Below the pieces are notes generated by a model that did not search any database, was not told the DNA's origin, and saw nothing but the letters and a program-made list of their open reading frames with translations. This document shows, one piece after another, positions 36,601 through 46,130 of a stretch of 64,000 nucleotides of DNA (its first letter is position 1; each line of letters begins with the position of its first letter). A program made the position numbers and the translations under genes. Source of the stretch: Neorhizobium sp. JUb45. GTDB lineage: Bacteria > Pseudomonadota > Alphaproteobacteria > Rhizobiales > Rhizobiaceae. The stretch spans positions 1-64,000 of the forward strand of contig NZ_SLYW01000002.1 of the NCBI RefSeq assembly GCF_004343585.1, written 5' to 3'.

Positions 36601-39600
36601 GTCAATGGCGAGACAAGGAAAACCGAAGGTGGCAAGGTGGGCAGGTAGGTGAACAGGCCAAGGCCCAGCCCCGTTCCCGCCGGTGATGTGACTGAGACAT
36701 TGACCACGCCGGCAGCATGCGCCGGCGACGTCGCTGTGATCGTCGTGTTGTTGACGATGGTGACATTGGTCGCCGGTGTTCCACCGAAGCTCACGTCCGT
36801 GGCGCCGGTGAAGTTGAGGCCGGTCAGCGTCACCGAGGTTCCGCCTGCCGTCGAACCGGTCAGCGGCGTAACGGCGACAACCGAAGGCGGCAGGTCCGGC
36901 ACATAGGCAAACAGGCCAAGACCAATTCCTGTTCCCAGCGTCGATGTGACGGAGACATCGACAACACCCACAGCGTGGGCCGGCGAAACTGCCGTAATCG
37001 TATTGTCGTTGACGACGGTCACGCTGGTGGCCGGTGTGCCGCCGAAACTCACGCCTGTCGCGCCGGTGAAGTTGAAGCCGGTGATCGTCACAGCCGTGCC
37101 ACCAACCGTGGAGCCGGTGGGCGGGGTGACCAATACGACGGTTGGCGGTGCTGCCGGAACATAGGCGTAGATGCCGATCCCGATCCCGGTTCCCTGCGCC
37201 GTTGTGATGGACACATCGACAATACCAACGCCGTGGGCCGGGGCGGTTGCGGTAATCGTCGTGTCACTGACGACGGTGATGTTCGTTGCGGCGGTGCCGC
37301 CGAACAAAACGCCGGTCGCGCCGGTCAGGTTGATGCCGGTAATGGTGACGGGCGTGCCGCCGGCGGTGGAGCCGGTTGCCGGCAGAGCCGCGATCACCAC
37401 TGGCGGCAATGCCGGCAGATAGGTGAAGAGGCCAAGTCCGAGACCGGATCCGGCAGGCGTCGTCACCGACACATCGACAATGCCGGCAGCATGGGCCGGA
37501 GCGATGGCCGTGATCGTGTTGTCGTTGACAACCGTCACGCCTGTCGCCGGTGTGCCGCCGAAATTCACAGCGGTCGCGCCGGTAAAATTCACCCCGCTGA
37601 TGGTGACGAGAGTTCCGCCACCGATCGGGCCTGTCAGCGGCGTGGCCAGCAAAACAACCGGTTGCGCCGTTGGCAGATAGGTGAAAAGGCCAAGACCCAG
37701 CCCGGTGCCGGATGGTGATGTGACGGAGACGTTGACGATGCCTGCGGCATGCGCCGGAGCGGTGGCGGTGATGGTGCTGTCGTTGACGACGGCGATATTC
37801 GTGGCCGGCGTGCCGCCAAAACTGACGGCGGTGGCACCGGTGAAGTTCAGGCCGGTCAGCGTCACCTGCGTTCCGCCGGTTGTCGGGCCGGTCAGCGGTG
37901 AGGCGAGCACGACGGATGGCGGCAATGTCGGCAGATAGGTGAACAGGCCGAGACCAAGCCCGGTTCCCTGAGGTGATGTGACGGACACATTGACGATGCC
38001 GGCCGCATGCGCCGGGTTTGTGGCGGTGATGGTCGTATCATTGACCACGGTCACATTCGTGGCCGGTGTGCCGCCGAAACTGACCGCGGTTGCGCCGGTG
38101 AAATTCAGGCCGACCAACGTGACCTGTGTTCCTCCGGAAGACGTGCCGGTCAGCGGCGCAACCAGAGCGACGGACGGTGGCAGGCTCGGCAGATAGGTGA
38201 AGAGGCCAAGACCGAGGCCCGTTCCCGCAGGCGATGTGACGGAAACATTGACGAGACCCGCGGCATGCGCCGGAGCTGTTGCCGTGATGGTGGTATCGTT
38301 GACGACGGTGACATTCGTTGCCGGTGTGCCGCCGAAACTGACAGCTGTGGCGCCGGTGAAGTTCAGGCCGGTCAATGTAACCGGTGTTCCTCCAGCTGTT
38401 GAGCCGGTGAGCGGAGTGGCAAGGACGACGGATGGCGGCAGGGTCGGCACATAGGTGAAGACGCCGGTTCCAATCCCCGTTCCCGCGCCTGACTCGACCG
38501 AGACATTGACGAGGCCGGCCGCATGCGCCGGGGCTGTCGCGGTGATGGTATTGTCGTTGACGACGATCACATTCGTTGCCGGAGTGGCCCCGAAACTGAC
38601 GCCGGTGGCGCCGGTGAAATCCAGGCCGGTGATCGTGACCGCTGTTCCACCTGCCGTGGAACCGGTCAGCGGTGTTACAAGGATGGCTGAAGGTGGCAGG
38701 ATCGGTAGATAGGTGAACAGGCCAAGGCCGAGACCGGTTCCGGCCGGCGTTGTGACCGACACATTGACGATGCCGGCCGCATGCGCCGGAGCGGTTGCCG
38801 TGACCGTGGTGTCGTTGACGACGACGACATTCGTGGCCGGTGTTCCGCCAAAGCTGACGTCAGTCGCTCCGGTCAGGTTGAGGCCCGTCAGTGTCACCGT
38901 CGTTCCGCCGCTGGCGGTGCCGGTCAGCGGCGTTGCAAGAAGAACCGATGGCGGCACTGTGGGGAGGTAAGTGAAGAGACCAAGACCCAGTCCGGGGCCG
39001 GCCGGCGATGTCACGGAAACATCGACGATACCGGCCGCATGCGCTGGAGCGGTGGCGGAAATCGTCGTGTCGTTGATGACGGTCACGCCGGTTGCCGGTG
39101 TCCCTCCGAAGTCGACTGCCGTTGCGCCTGTGAAATTGACACCGGTAATGGTCACCGGTGTGCCGCCGGTGGTCGATCCGGTCAACGGTGCGACCAGAAC
39201 AACCGATGGCGGCAATGTGGGCAGATAGGTGAACAGACCAAGGCCGAGACCCGTGCCTTCCGGCGAGGTGACGGAGACATCAACAATGCCGACAGCGTGT
39301 GCCGGGGCAGTTGCGGTGATCGTGTTATCATTGACGACTGTGACGCCTGTTGCCGGCGTTCCGCCGAAATCGACGTCTATTGCGCCGGTGAAATTGAGAC
39401 CTGTAATAGTCACCGGTGTGCCGCCGGCGGTTGAGCCGGTGAGCGGTGCGACCAGGAGAACCGATGGCGGCGCCGTGGGAAGATAGGTGAACAGGCCGAG
39501 GCCCACCCCGCTTCCATTCGTCGATGATGTCACGGCCACATCGACGATGCCGGCCGCATGCGCAGGGGCAATGGCCGAAATCGTCGTGTCGTTGACGACG

Positions 39601-42600
39601 GTGACACCCGTTGCCGCTGTGCCTCCGAACGTAACCCCCGTGGCACCGGTAAAGTTCAGACCGGTGATCGTCACCGGCGTGCCGCCTCCGATTGCGCCGG
39701 CCGGCGGCGTGACCAGAAGAACGGAGGGCGGGAGTGTCGGCAGATAGGTGTAGAGGCCAAGCCCGAGACCAGTACCGGTGGGCGAACTGACCGAAACATT
39801 GACCAGACCAGCCGGGTGCGCCGGCGCTGTTGCGGTAATGGTGCTGTCGTTGACAACGGTCACGCCGGTGGCCGCAACCCCGCCAAAGCTGACGGAGGTG
39901 GCGCCGGTAAAATTAAGCCCGCTGATGGTGACGCTGGTGCCACCGGTGACCGGGCCGGCCAATGGAGCGGCCAGAAGAACGGAGGGCGGCAATGTCGGCA
40001 GATAGGTATAGAGGCCAAGTCCGATGCCTGTTCCCGAAGGAGATATGACGGAAACATCCACCAGGCCGACGGCATGTGCCGGTGAGGTGGCGACGATGGT
40101 CGTATCGTTGACCACCGTGACGCCTGTGGCGGGCGTGCCGCCAAAACTGACGCCGGTTGCGCCCGTGAAGTTGAAACCGGTCAGCGTCACCGTCGTGCCA
40201 CCGGAGACGGGTCCGGCCAGCGGCGCCGCCAGGATGACGGAGGGCTGCGCGGTCGGCAGATAGGTGAACAGGCCAAGGCCTATGCCTGTTCCTCCCGGCG
40301 CGGTGACGGAAACATTGACGACACCCACGGAATGCGGCGGTGCCGTCGCGGTAATGGTGGTGTCGTTGACGACGGTCACGCTGGTTGCCGCGGTGCCGCC
40401 GAAACTGACACCTGTCGCACCGGTGAAATTCAGTCCGCTTATCGTCACGGACGTGCCGCCGGCGATCGAGCCTGTCGGCGGTGTGACCAGGAGAACGGAT
40501 GGCTGTGCGGTCGGCAGGTAGACGAACAGGCCAGCCCCCAAGCCGGTTCCATTCGGCGTTTCAACATCTACACTGACGATCCCTGCTGGATGAGCAGGTG
40601 TCGTCGCTGTAATGGTTGTGTCATTGACGACGGTCACACCGGTTGCTGCGATGCCGCCAAAACGGACCTCAAGCGTACCGGTGAAATTGACACCGGTTAT
40701 GACAACATTGGTGCCGCCATCCGCGGAGCCTGCCGCCGGTCCGACCAGAAGCACGGAGGGCTGCGCGGTCGGCAGATAGGTGAAAAGGCCAAGACCGAGA
40801 CCGGTGCCGTTGGGCGACATCACGGCGACATTGACAAGGCCGGCCGCATGCGCCGGCGTGGTGGCGGTGATCGTGGTGTCGTTGACGACGGTGACGTTGG
40901 TGGCGGCCGTGCCGCCGAATGTGACACCGGTTGCGCCTGTAAAGTTGAGGCCGCTGATGGTGACGGTGGTGCCGCCATTTATGGAGCCGGTGAGCGGGCC
41001 GACCAGCAGGACGGAAGGAGCCGCCGTCGGCAGGTAGGTGAACAGTCCGGTGCCCACGCCCGTTCCTTGGCCCGATGTCACGTTGACGTCGACAAGGCCG
41101 GCCGCATGGGCCGGTGCAGTCGCGGTGATCGTCGAATTGTTGACCACCTGGAAATTGGTGGCCGGCGTGCCTCCGAAACTGACTGCGTTGGCGCCGGTGA
41201 AGTTGAGACCGGTAATCGTGACCGGCGTTCCGCCCGCCGTCGAACCCGTCAGCGGAAGCACGGCGAGCGTGCTCGGCGGGATTGTCGGCAGATAGGTGAA
41301 CAGTCCCAATCCAAGGCCGGTGCCTGCGCCCGACGTCACCGAGACATCGACGATACCGGCAGCATGGGCAGGTGTAATCGCTGTGATCGTATTGTCGTTG
41401 ACGACGGTCACGCCTGTTGCGGCAGTTCCACCAAAACTGACGGCCGTCGCACCGGTAAAATTGAGGCCGGTTATGGTCACGGTTGTGTTGCCGGATATCG
41501 GGCCGGTCAATGGCGCGACGAGCAGGACCGAAGGCTGCGCCACCGGCAGATAGGTGAACAGGGAGACACCCGTACCTGTCCCGGCAGGGGAGGTGAGAGA
41601 CACGTTGACGATGCCGGCGGCATGGGCGGGCGTTGTGGCGGTGATGGTGGTGTCGTTGACCACAGTCACGCTGGTTGCGGCCGTTCCGCCAAAGCTGACA
41701 CCCGTTACCCCGGTGAAATTGACACCGGTGATGGTGACCGGCGTTCCGCCGGATGTCGGGCCGGTCAGCGGAAGAACGGCTATGCCTGTAGGGGGCAGTG
41801 CCGGCAGATAAGTGTAGAGCCCCAAGCCAAGGCCCGTTCCGGCAGGCGATGTTACCGTCACGTCGACCAGACCTGCGGCATGTGCGGGCGCGGTTGCCGT
41901 TATCGTCGTATCATTGACGACGGTGACGGCGGTCGCCAGCGTGCCGCCGAAACGCACGGCCGTCGCGCCGGTGAAGTTGAGGCCGGTAATGGTGACGGGC
42001 GTGCCGCCCGCAGCAGGTCCCGTCAGCGGTGCGGCCAGCAGGACGGACGGTACCGCCGTCGGCAGATAGGTGAAGAGACCGAGGCCAAGGCCGGTGCCAG
42101 TCGCCGATGTTACCGACACATCGACCAGACCTGCGGCATGTGCTGGCGCGGTTGCCGTAATCGTCGTGTCGTTGATGACGGTGACGGCTGTCGCCAGCGT
42201 GCCGCCGAAACGCACAGCCGTTGCGCCTGTGAAATTGACGCCGGTAATGGTCACCACCGTGCCGCCGCTTATTGGTCCCGTCAAAGGCGTGGCCAGAAGC
42301 ACGGAGGGCGGGGCGGTCGGCAGATAGGTGAAGACACCAAGCCCGATGCCGGTGCCAGCGGACGCGGTGACGGACACGTCGACCAGTCCGGCGGCATGTG
42401 CCGGTGCGGTTGCGGTGATGGTCGTGTCGTTGAGCACGGTTACACCGGTGGCGGCAGTGCCGCCAAAACGGACAGCCGTGGCACCGGTGAAATTGGCGCC
42501 GGTGATCGTCACCGCTGTTCCGCCGTTGATCGAGCCGGTGAGGGGAGCAACCAGAAGAACCGATGGCGGCAATGACGGCAGATAGGTGAACAGGCCAAGG

Positions 42601-43754
42601 CCGATCCCGGTGCCACCCGCATTGGTGACCGTCACGTCGACCAGACCGGCGGCATGGGCCGGCGCTGTCGCCGTGATCGTCGTATCGTTGACGACCGTTA
42701 TGCCTGTGGCGGCCGTTCCGCCAAAGGTGACGCCCGTCGCACCCGTAAAGTTGACCCCGGTGATCGTCACCGACGTCCCGCCCGATGTCGACCCGGTCAG
42801 TGGCGTGGCCAGCACGACGACCGGTGGCGCTTGGACATAGGTGAATAGACCGATGCCCGAACCGGTGCCGCTCGCCGTTGTCACGGCCACATTCACGAGG
42901 CCGGCCGCATGGGCCGGCGCGATCGCGGTAATCGTCAGATCGTTGACGACGGTTACGCCTGTGGCTGCCACTCCGCCGAAGGAGACAGCAGTTGCGCCGG
43001 TGAAATTGACACCGGTGATGGTGACGGGCGTACCGCCGGCCGTTGACCCTATTAGCGGCGTGGCAAGAACCACCAATGGCGGCGGCTGCACATAGGTGAA
43101 CAGGCCAAGGCCCGATCCCGTGCCGGCCGGTGTGGTGACCGAAACGCCAACCAGACCGGCAACATGCGCAGGCGTTGTCGCCGTAATGGTGAGGCCGTTG
43201 ACAACGGTCACATTTGTCGCCGCAACGCCTCCGAAGCTCACGGCCGTGGCACCGGTAAAATTTGTGCCGGTGATGGTGACACTCGTACCGCCGGCGGTCG
43301 AGCCGGTGAGCGGTGCGACCAGAAGGACTGTCGGCGGGGCTTCAGGGACATAGGTGAAGGCATTGGTTGCAACGATCGTTCCTGTTGGCGCAACCACCGT
43401 CACGTCCACGAGGCCGGCTGTCAGGCGAAAAGGCGTTCTGGCGGTGATTGTGGTCGCGTTGACAACGGTCACTGCTGTGGCCGCTGAGAGGCCGAACCTG
43501 ACGACGGTCGTGCCGGTAAATTCCGTGCCGGTGATGGTCACGATCGATCCACCAGCGGTGGAGCCTGTGTTGGGAGAAACAAGGGTGATCGTTGGTGCCG
43601 CCTGGGCAGCTGCGGCCTGAAGGAGGAAGATGCTACACAGGATCAGCAGATATGCAGCCGAAGCGAGTTGGCGAATTATAGCATGGAGACGATGTCTGCC
43701 TGAAAAACGGCTCGACGGAAAACGAACTGGTCCAGAACGCGCACAAATCGGCAT
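33621..43754 (-). CDS. Giant autotransporter adhesin-like protein with ~32 IPT/TIG repeats
   Basis: A 3377-aa surface protein. The N terminus has a basic stretch and a long hydrophobic signal (AAYLLILCSIFLLQAAAAQA, cleavage about residue 52). Residues ~53-2710 are 31 tandem IPT/TIG immunoglobulin-like repeats of about 86 aa, consensus TGSTAGGTxVTITGLNFTGA, then SFGGTPATNVTVVNDTTITA. A linker with an Ig-like cadherin-type and a He_PIG-like putative-Ig segment follows, then a 32nd TIG repeat, an Arg-rich helix (RLARNQIRNFQSRLERLHNE), and a C-terminal ~270-aa autotransporter beta-barrel ending in Phe (AQLRVKF). The ATG at 43754 has AGGGGG seven bases upstream; the frame also offers a TTG one codon earlier. 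A type V secretion adhesin role in surface attachment or aggregation is inferred. Confidence 0.92.
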   Translation of the reverse strand: MPICARSGPVRFPSSRFSGRHRLHAIIRQLASAAYLLILCSIFLLQAAAAQAAPTITLVSPNTGSTAGGSIVTITGTEFTGTTVVRFGLSAATAVTVVNATTITARTPFRLTAGLVDVTVVAPTGTIVATNAFTYVPEAPPTVLLVAPLTGSTAGGTSVTITGTNFTGATAVSFGGVAATNVTVVNGLTITATTPAHVAGLVGVSVTTPAGTGSGLGLFTYVQPPPLVVLATPLIGSTAGGTPVTITGVNFTGATAVSFGGVAATGVTVVNDLTITAIAPAHAAGLVNVAVTTASGTGSGIGLFTYVQAPPVVVLATPLTGSTSGGTSVTITGVNFTGATGVTFGGTAATGITVVNDTTITATAPAHAAGLVDVTVTNAGGTGIGLGLFTYLPSLPPSVLLVAPLTGSINGGTAVTITGANFTGATAVRFGGTAATGVTVLNDTTITATAPAHAAGLVDVSVTASAGTGIGLGVFTYLPTAPPSVLLATPLTGPISGGTVVTITGVNFTGATAVRFGGTLATAVTVINDTTITATAPAHAAGLVDVSVTSATGTGLGLGLFTYLPTAVPSVLLAAPLTGPAAGGTPVTITGLNFTGATAVRFGGTLATAVTVVNDTTITATAPAHAAGLVDVTVTSPAGTGLGLGLYTYLPALPPTGIAVLPLTGPTSGGTPVTITGVNFTGVTGVSFGGTAATSVTVVNDTTITATTPAHAAGIVNVSLTSPAGTGTGVSLFTYLPVAQPSVLLVAPLTGPISGNTTVTITGLNFTGATAVSFGGTAATGVTVVNDNTITAITPAHAAGIVDVSVTSGAGTGLGLGLFTYLPTIPPSTLAVLPLTGSTAGGTPVTITGLNFTGANAVSFGGTPATNFQVVNNSTITATAPAHAAGLVDVNVTSGQGTGVGTGLFTYLPTAAPSVLLVGPLTGSINGGTTVTISGLNFTGATGVTFGGTAATNVTVVNDTTITATTPAHAAGLVNVAVMSPNGTGLGLGLFTYLPTAQPSVLLVGPAAGSADGGTNVVITGVNFTGTLEVRFGGIAATGVTVVNDTTITATTPAHPAGIVSVDVETPNGTGLGAGLFVYLPTAQPSVLLVTPPTGSIAGGTSVTISGLNFTGATGVSFGGTAATSVTVVNDTTITATAPPHSVGVVNVSVTAPGGTGIGLGLFTYLPTAQPSVILAAPLAGPVSGGTTVTLTGFNFTGATGVSFGGTPATGVTVVNDTTIVATSPAHAVGLVDVSVISPSGTGIGLGLYTYLPTLPPSVLLAAPLAGPVTGGTSVTISGLNFTGATSVSFGGVAATGVTVVNDSTITATAPAHPAGLVNVSVSSPTGTGLGLGLYTYLPTLPPSVLLVTPPAGAIGGGTPVTITGLNFTGATGVTFGGTAATGVTVVNDTTISAIAPAHAAGIVDVAVTSSTNGSGVGLGLFTYLPTAPPSVLLVAPLTGSTAGGTPVTITGLNFTGAIDVDFGGTPATGVTVVNDNTITATAPAHAVGIVDVSVTSPEGTGLGLGLFTYLPTLPPSVVLVAPLTGSTTGGTPVTITGVNFTGATAVDFGGTPATGVTVINDTTISATAPAHAAGIVDVSVTSPAGPGLGLGLFTYLPTVPPSVLLATPLTGTASGGTTVTLTGLNLTGATDVSFGGTPATNVVVVNDTTVTATAPAHAAGIVNVSVTTPAGTGLGLGLFTYLPILPPSAILVTPLTGSTAGGTAVTITGLDFTGATGVSFGATPATNVIVVNDNTITATAPAHAAGLVNVSVESGAGTGIGTGVFTYVPTLPPSVVLATPLTGSTAGGTPVTLTGLNFTGATAVSFGGTPATNVTVVNDTTITATAPAHAAGLVNVSVTSPAGTGLGLGLFTYLPSLPPSVALVAPLTGTSSGGTQVTLVGLNFTGATAVSFGGTPATNVTVVNDTTITATNPAHAAGIVNVSVTSPQGTGLGLGLFTYLPTLPPSVVLASPLTGPTTGGTQVTLTGLNFTGATAVSFGGTPATNIAVVNDSTITATAPAHAAGIVNVSVTSPSGTGLGLGLFTYLPTAQPVVLLATPLTGPIGGGTLVTISGVNFTGATAVNFGGTPATGVTVVNDNTITAIAPAHAAGIVDVSVTTPAGSGLGLGLFTYLPALPPVVIAALPATGSTAGGTPVTITGINLTGATGVLFGGTAATNITVVSDTTITATAPAHGVGIVDVSITTAQGTGIGIGIYAYVPAAPPTVVLVTPPTGSTVGGTAVTITGFNFTGATGVSFGGTPATSVTVVNDNTITAVSPAHAVGVVDVSVTSTLGTGIGLGLFAYVPDLPPSVVAVTPLTGSTAGGTSVTLTGLNFTGATDVSFGGTPATNVTIVNNTTITATSPAHAAGVVNVSVTSPAGTGLGLGLFTYLPTLPPSVFLVSPLTGSTTGGTSVTLTGLNFTGATAVSFGGAPATNVTVVNDTTITATTPAHAAGIVNVSVSSTAGTGLGLGLFTYVPTLPPSVLLVTPLTGSTTGGTSVTLTGLNFTGATSVSFGGTPATGVTVINDTTIVATAPPHAAGVVNVSVTSPAGTGLGLGLFTYVPTLPPVVALVTPVSGSAAGGTAVTITGLNFTGATAVSFGGTPASNVAVVNDTIITATTPAHAVGVVNVSVTSLDGAGIGIGLFTYLPPTGPVILSLSPASGPTAGGNSVTISGINLTGTTAVTFGGVAASGVTVVNDTTVTVVAPAGSAGTVNVALTAAGQTFTASNAYTYLAAPIANAVAVTVPGNAVGFPIPLNITGGPAASVAVDTPPSQGIATASGTSISYTPVPGYSGPDSFTYTATNVSGTSAPATVSITVTPNTLALSPAGGELPAGNIGSVYPGATITASNGAAPFTYAVTAGTLPVGLTLNAGTGTISGTPTIAGLSSFTITATDAASATVSGAYTINIGASALPTVATVAPAWDTTAGGATVTITGTNLSGATAVTFGGTAATNLVVVNATAVTVTAPAHAAGAVDVVVITPAGSAVGTGLFSYIEPVRPDPSLDPEVIGLVNAQAASATRLARNQIRNFQSRLERLHNERERRAASMDIRIGTPSEREKDPIERLMDRQNDPRGDAMVRAPQSSASDTYGYGTGKTGPVSSAAGGGAGAGGGSDEGEEFSRLAFWSGGFVNFGDRDDEGLDIGHTTIGISGGFDYRFSEKLVAGLGIGYGRDQADIGDNGTENRAQSFSAALYASYEPIDNFFLDTLLGAGTLNFDSKRYVTSTGDIATGERSGSQVFGSVTAAYEIREESWLVSPYARVEFSRSWLDGFTEQGGGIYSLTYGSQTVDTLSGVIGVRANKSFEMDWGTLTPGLRLEYVHDFDGSSKVKLGYADLGTLPYEIDGRETDQDYVTLGLSVNMQFENDWDLTLDYRAMFGEDGNADHTVGAQLRVKF
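35615..43598 (-). repeat. Tandem array of 31 IPT/TIG repeats (unit 258 bp)
   Basis: Unit boundaries recur every 258 bp (255 in a few units), for example at about 43353, 43095, 42840, 42585, 42327 and on to 35874. Units differ at many synonymous and some coding positions, so the array is not freshly amplified, but neighbours such as units 21-23 and 27-29 are especially alike. The phase-locked design leaves long open frames on the opposite strand, which are artefacts. Confidence 0.93.
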
Positions 43755-44073
43755 CAAGCATCCCCCTGGTTGAAAACCCGGTCAGAGCGACGCAAGACAA
43801 AACGACTCAGCCTTCAATTTGGATAGCAAGAAGCGGGAAATATGTCTGATGACTAATGCGCGGAATGGTTGATTTTGATCGGGGTGTGATGTTTTAGCAA
43901 TATATTATAAATAACGCGTGTGTCGGATTGCGTGTGCATTTTATGATTGCTTGTGAGCGGCGCATGTGTGTGGCGCCGAGAGCTGATCAACGTCAGACGT
44001 TGCAATTGAAAAATTTTCCATGAAAAATATTGCTTGATGCAGGCTGGGGATCGCGGGGCAGCGATAGCGCCAC
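43755..44073. other. Promoter region of the giant autotransporter gene
   Basis: About 320 bases without a gene. The stretch 43880-43915 is strongly AT-rich (TTTTAGCAATATATTATAAA), in contrast to the GC-rich surroundings, and is a good place for the minus-strand promoter or an AT-hook/H-NS-like repressor site. The ISL3-family element begins at its far end. Confidence 0.45.
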
Positions 44074-45830
44074 ACTGTTGATTTCCACTGAGAGCTGACC
44101 CGGCGTTTCCACCGAGAAGTGGCTCTGACGCACATTTGCTGACGTGCCGCTCTTACGACGCACCGATCAAGCGCGCTTGCAGCAGATCGAGCTTTGCTCT
44201 TCCGTACATCTGGCGTTTAATGAGCTTCAAGCGTGTGATCTGTCCTTCCGTTTGTCCATTCGACCACGGTGAAATGATCGCGTTTCTCACAGCGTCGAGG
44301 TCCTTTTCGACACCGCCGACGAACGATCCGACAAGACTGTTTCTGGCCGCTTCCAGCCACTCATGAAGCTTTCGGGCAGTCTTTGAGCGGATCATGGACT
44401 GGAAGTCACCGATGGCCGTACAGGCAATCACAAGGTCCGGGACGTTTACTTCGATCGCCGCCACGAGGATCGCTTCGGACTTGGCAAGGTCATCGCGCGC
44501 GGTGGTCATGAGCCGAGCGATGACACGTGCCGATGGTGTCCTAGCGAGCCCACTCTGATTGGCCTTTTCCGCAAGGCGTCGGCGTTGAGCCCATTGCGAT
44601 ACGACGCCACTTTGTCCCGCAAAGCCCTTCGTCTTCATCTCACGCCAGAGTGCCGAAGCATTCCGTGCCCCTTCGTCCCAGCGGCTGTTGAGCCAAGGCA
44701 GCCAGCTATCCAGAGAGCTGGGCCGCGTTCGGAACACGTCGAGGCGCTGCCCCCTTAAAACGTCGCGAACGAGCTTCCGGCTATGGCCGGTTTGCCGCAC
44801 AATCTGCCGAATTGATGTTCCCTTTTTCGACAGCTCCCGGACCGCCTCGTTCGTTTCCTGGCGGCGTAGATACCCCTCATACTGCAGCTTTTCAGCGTAT
44901 GTCAGGAGCTTGGGATCAACGACATTGCTGCCGACCGCCTGTCTGATCTGTCGCATCGACTTGCCAACCGCATCGAGGAAGGCTCGACTGGAATTTTCCA
45001 TTAGATGCCAGCGATCAGCTACCTGCTCAGCATTGGGCAGCGCCTTCGCCATGGCCTCACCATAGCCGCCGCCCCGATCACGAGCGACGGTGGAGATCGA
45101 CTGATGCTCAGCAAGCCACGCTCGAGACGTGTCTAATGCTCGATCCGGTAGGAGGGTGACGGGCTTCCGCCGCTCCAGATCGCAGACGATCGTCCCATAG
45201 GTTTGGCCTCGCCGGAAAGCAAAATCATCAATGCCGATTACGGTGAGTTCATCGTCCTGATCGGCAATACGGCGGCGAACCACCCGCAGCAGTGTGTCAT
45301 TGCTCACTGGTACCATCAGACGATTGGCAAAGGCCGCCGCCGGTCTGCCTCCAAGCGCTAAACCAAGATGGTGAACGATGGTCTCCAGCCGCTGGGTGCG
45401 CCGACCGTAACGTGCCAGCACGCCACTATCGAACTGTTCGCAGAAGATTCGCCGACCGCACAGAACGGCATCGCACCAAAACCGACGCGCCACGATCGCC
45501 AGCTCAACTCGCCGACCGCCAAAGGGCAGGTCAGCGGGCCGGCGTAGATATCGGCTTTGAACTCGCCGGCTTTGCCGACCACATGACGGGCAAGTTCCTG
45601 AGGCAGCGCGTGATCGCAACCGAACTTGAACGCACTCTGCGACAACCATTACTTCATCGACTGCAAAGCCGGACGGCGCGAGGCGCGCTTGTTGAAATCG
45701 TCGTTGCATATTTGATCCTCCGGTGAACCAGCGGAAGCATCATCTTCAACAGCAGCAAATGTGAGTCAGAGCCAATTCTCAATGGAAATATCGGGCTGCG
45801 CCGGGTCAGCTCTCAGTGGAAATCAACAGT
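44074..45830 (-). mobile_element. ISL3-family insertion sequence
   Basis: The ends are inverted: ACTGTTGATTTCCACTGAGA at 44074 and its complement finishing at 45830, continuing inward through GCTGACCCGGCG, and with a second matched block near GGCTCTGACKCACATTTGCTG. One transposase gene fills the element. I found no clear 8-bp target duplication; the right flank is directly repeat copy B, so one side may have been rearranged after insertion. Confidence 0.88.
44153..45709 (-). CDS. ISL3-family transposase
   Basis: A 518-aa transposase. The N-terminal zinc-ribbon is present (ASGTCPSCGRQSRRVQSRYL, then FWCDAVLCGRRIF), followed by the helix-turn-helix and the DDE catalytic core with VIGIDDFAFRRGQTYGTIVC (first Asp), VARDRGGGYGEAM (second Asp), ADRWHLMENSSRAFLD, and near the end SPWSNGQTEGQITRLKLIKR (catalytic Glu region). 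Length and motif order are complete, so the enzyme may be active. The gene is read away from repeat copy B and toward the giant autotransporter promoter. Confidence 0.94.
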   Translation of the reverse strand: MQRRFQQARLAPSGFAVDEVMVVAECVQVRLRSRAASGTCPSCGRQSRRVQSRYLRRPADLPFGGRRVELAIVARRFWCDAVLCGRRIFCEQFDSGVLARYGRRTQRLETIVHHLGLALGGRPAAAFANRLMVPVSNDTLLRVVRRRIADQDDELTVIGIDDFAFRRGQTYGTIVCDLERRKPVTLLPDRALDTSRAWLAEHQSISTVARDRGGGYGEAMAKALPNAEQVADRWHLMENSSRAFLDAVGKSMRQIRQAVGSNVVDPKLLTYAEKLQYEGYLRRQETNEAVRELSKKGTSIRQIVRQTGHSRKLVRDVLRGQRLDVFRTRPSSLDSWLPWLNSRWDEGARNASALWREMKTKGFAGQSGVVSQWAQRRRLAEKANQSGLARTPSARVIARLMTTARDDLAKSEAILVAAIEVNVPDLVIACTAIGDFQSMIRSKTARKLHEWLEAARNSLVGSFVGGVEKDLDAVRNAIISPWSNGQTEGQITRLKLIKRQMYGRAKLDLLQARLIGAS

Positions 45831-45832
45831 CA

Positions 45833-45924
45833 GGTCTAAGTGCTTGATTTTGCCTATCTCGTTTGACGCCGAATTTGTCGTAACTCGTGACCTGGTTGCG
45901 ATCCGACCGGGATTGAAAACCCGC
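45833..45924. repeat. 92-bp direct repeat, copy B (right of the ISL3 element)
   Basis: Second copy of the sequence at 33267-33358. It has the same order through TTGCGATCCGACCGGGATTG but then continues AAAACCCGCCACCGGGGACG and lacks the tRNA-Phe 3' half. The ISL3 element's right end abuts it with two intervening bases. Confidence 0.85.
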
Positions 45925-46130
45925 CACCGGGGACGTTTCCCGCCCCAGTCTGGTCCTCATTATTCTCCCCACATGATTTGGCGTGTTTCCTTCCTTCAAT
46001 CACCGCGTGTATTTACTGTCGCAAGCCCACCAATTCCTTGATGACAAAGGCTTTTCCGGCAACGAAAACGCAATGTTTTTGCCGCATTCTGGCTTTTGAT
46101 AAGCGCCGATATGATATCGGTGTGTGGGGA

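Noticed and set aside
40332-42575. A 747-codon open frame on the plus strand, with others at 36717-37718 and many 85-codon frames every 258 bp
   Set aside because: They lie antisense to the TIG-repeat array. The periodic codon pattern of the repeat removes stops in several frames at once; the translations are low-complexity and repeat with the array.
35615-43598. CRISPR-like array
   Set aside because: The 258-bp units are coding, in frame, and lack short identical repeats separated by unique spacers.
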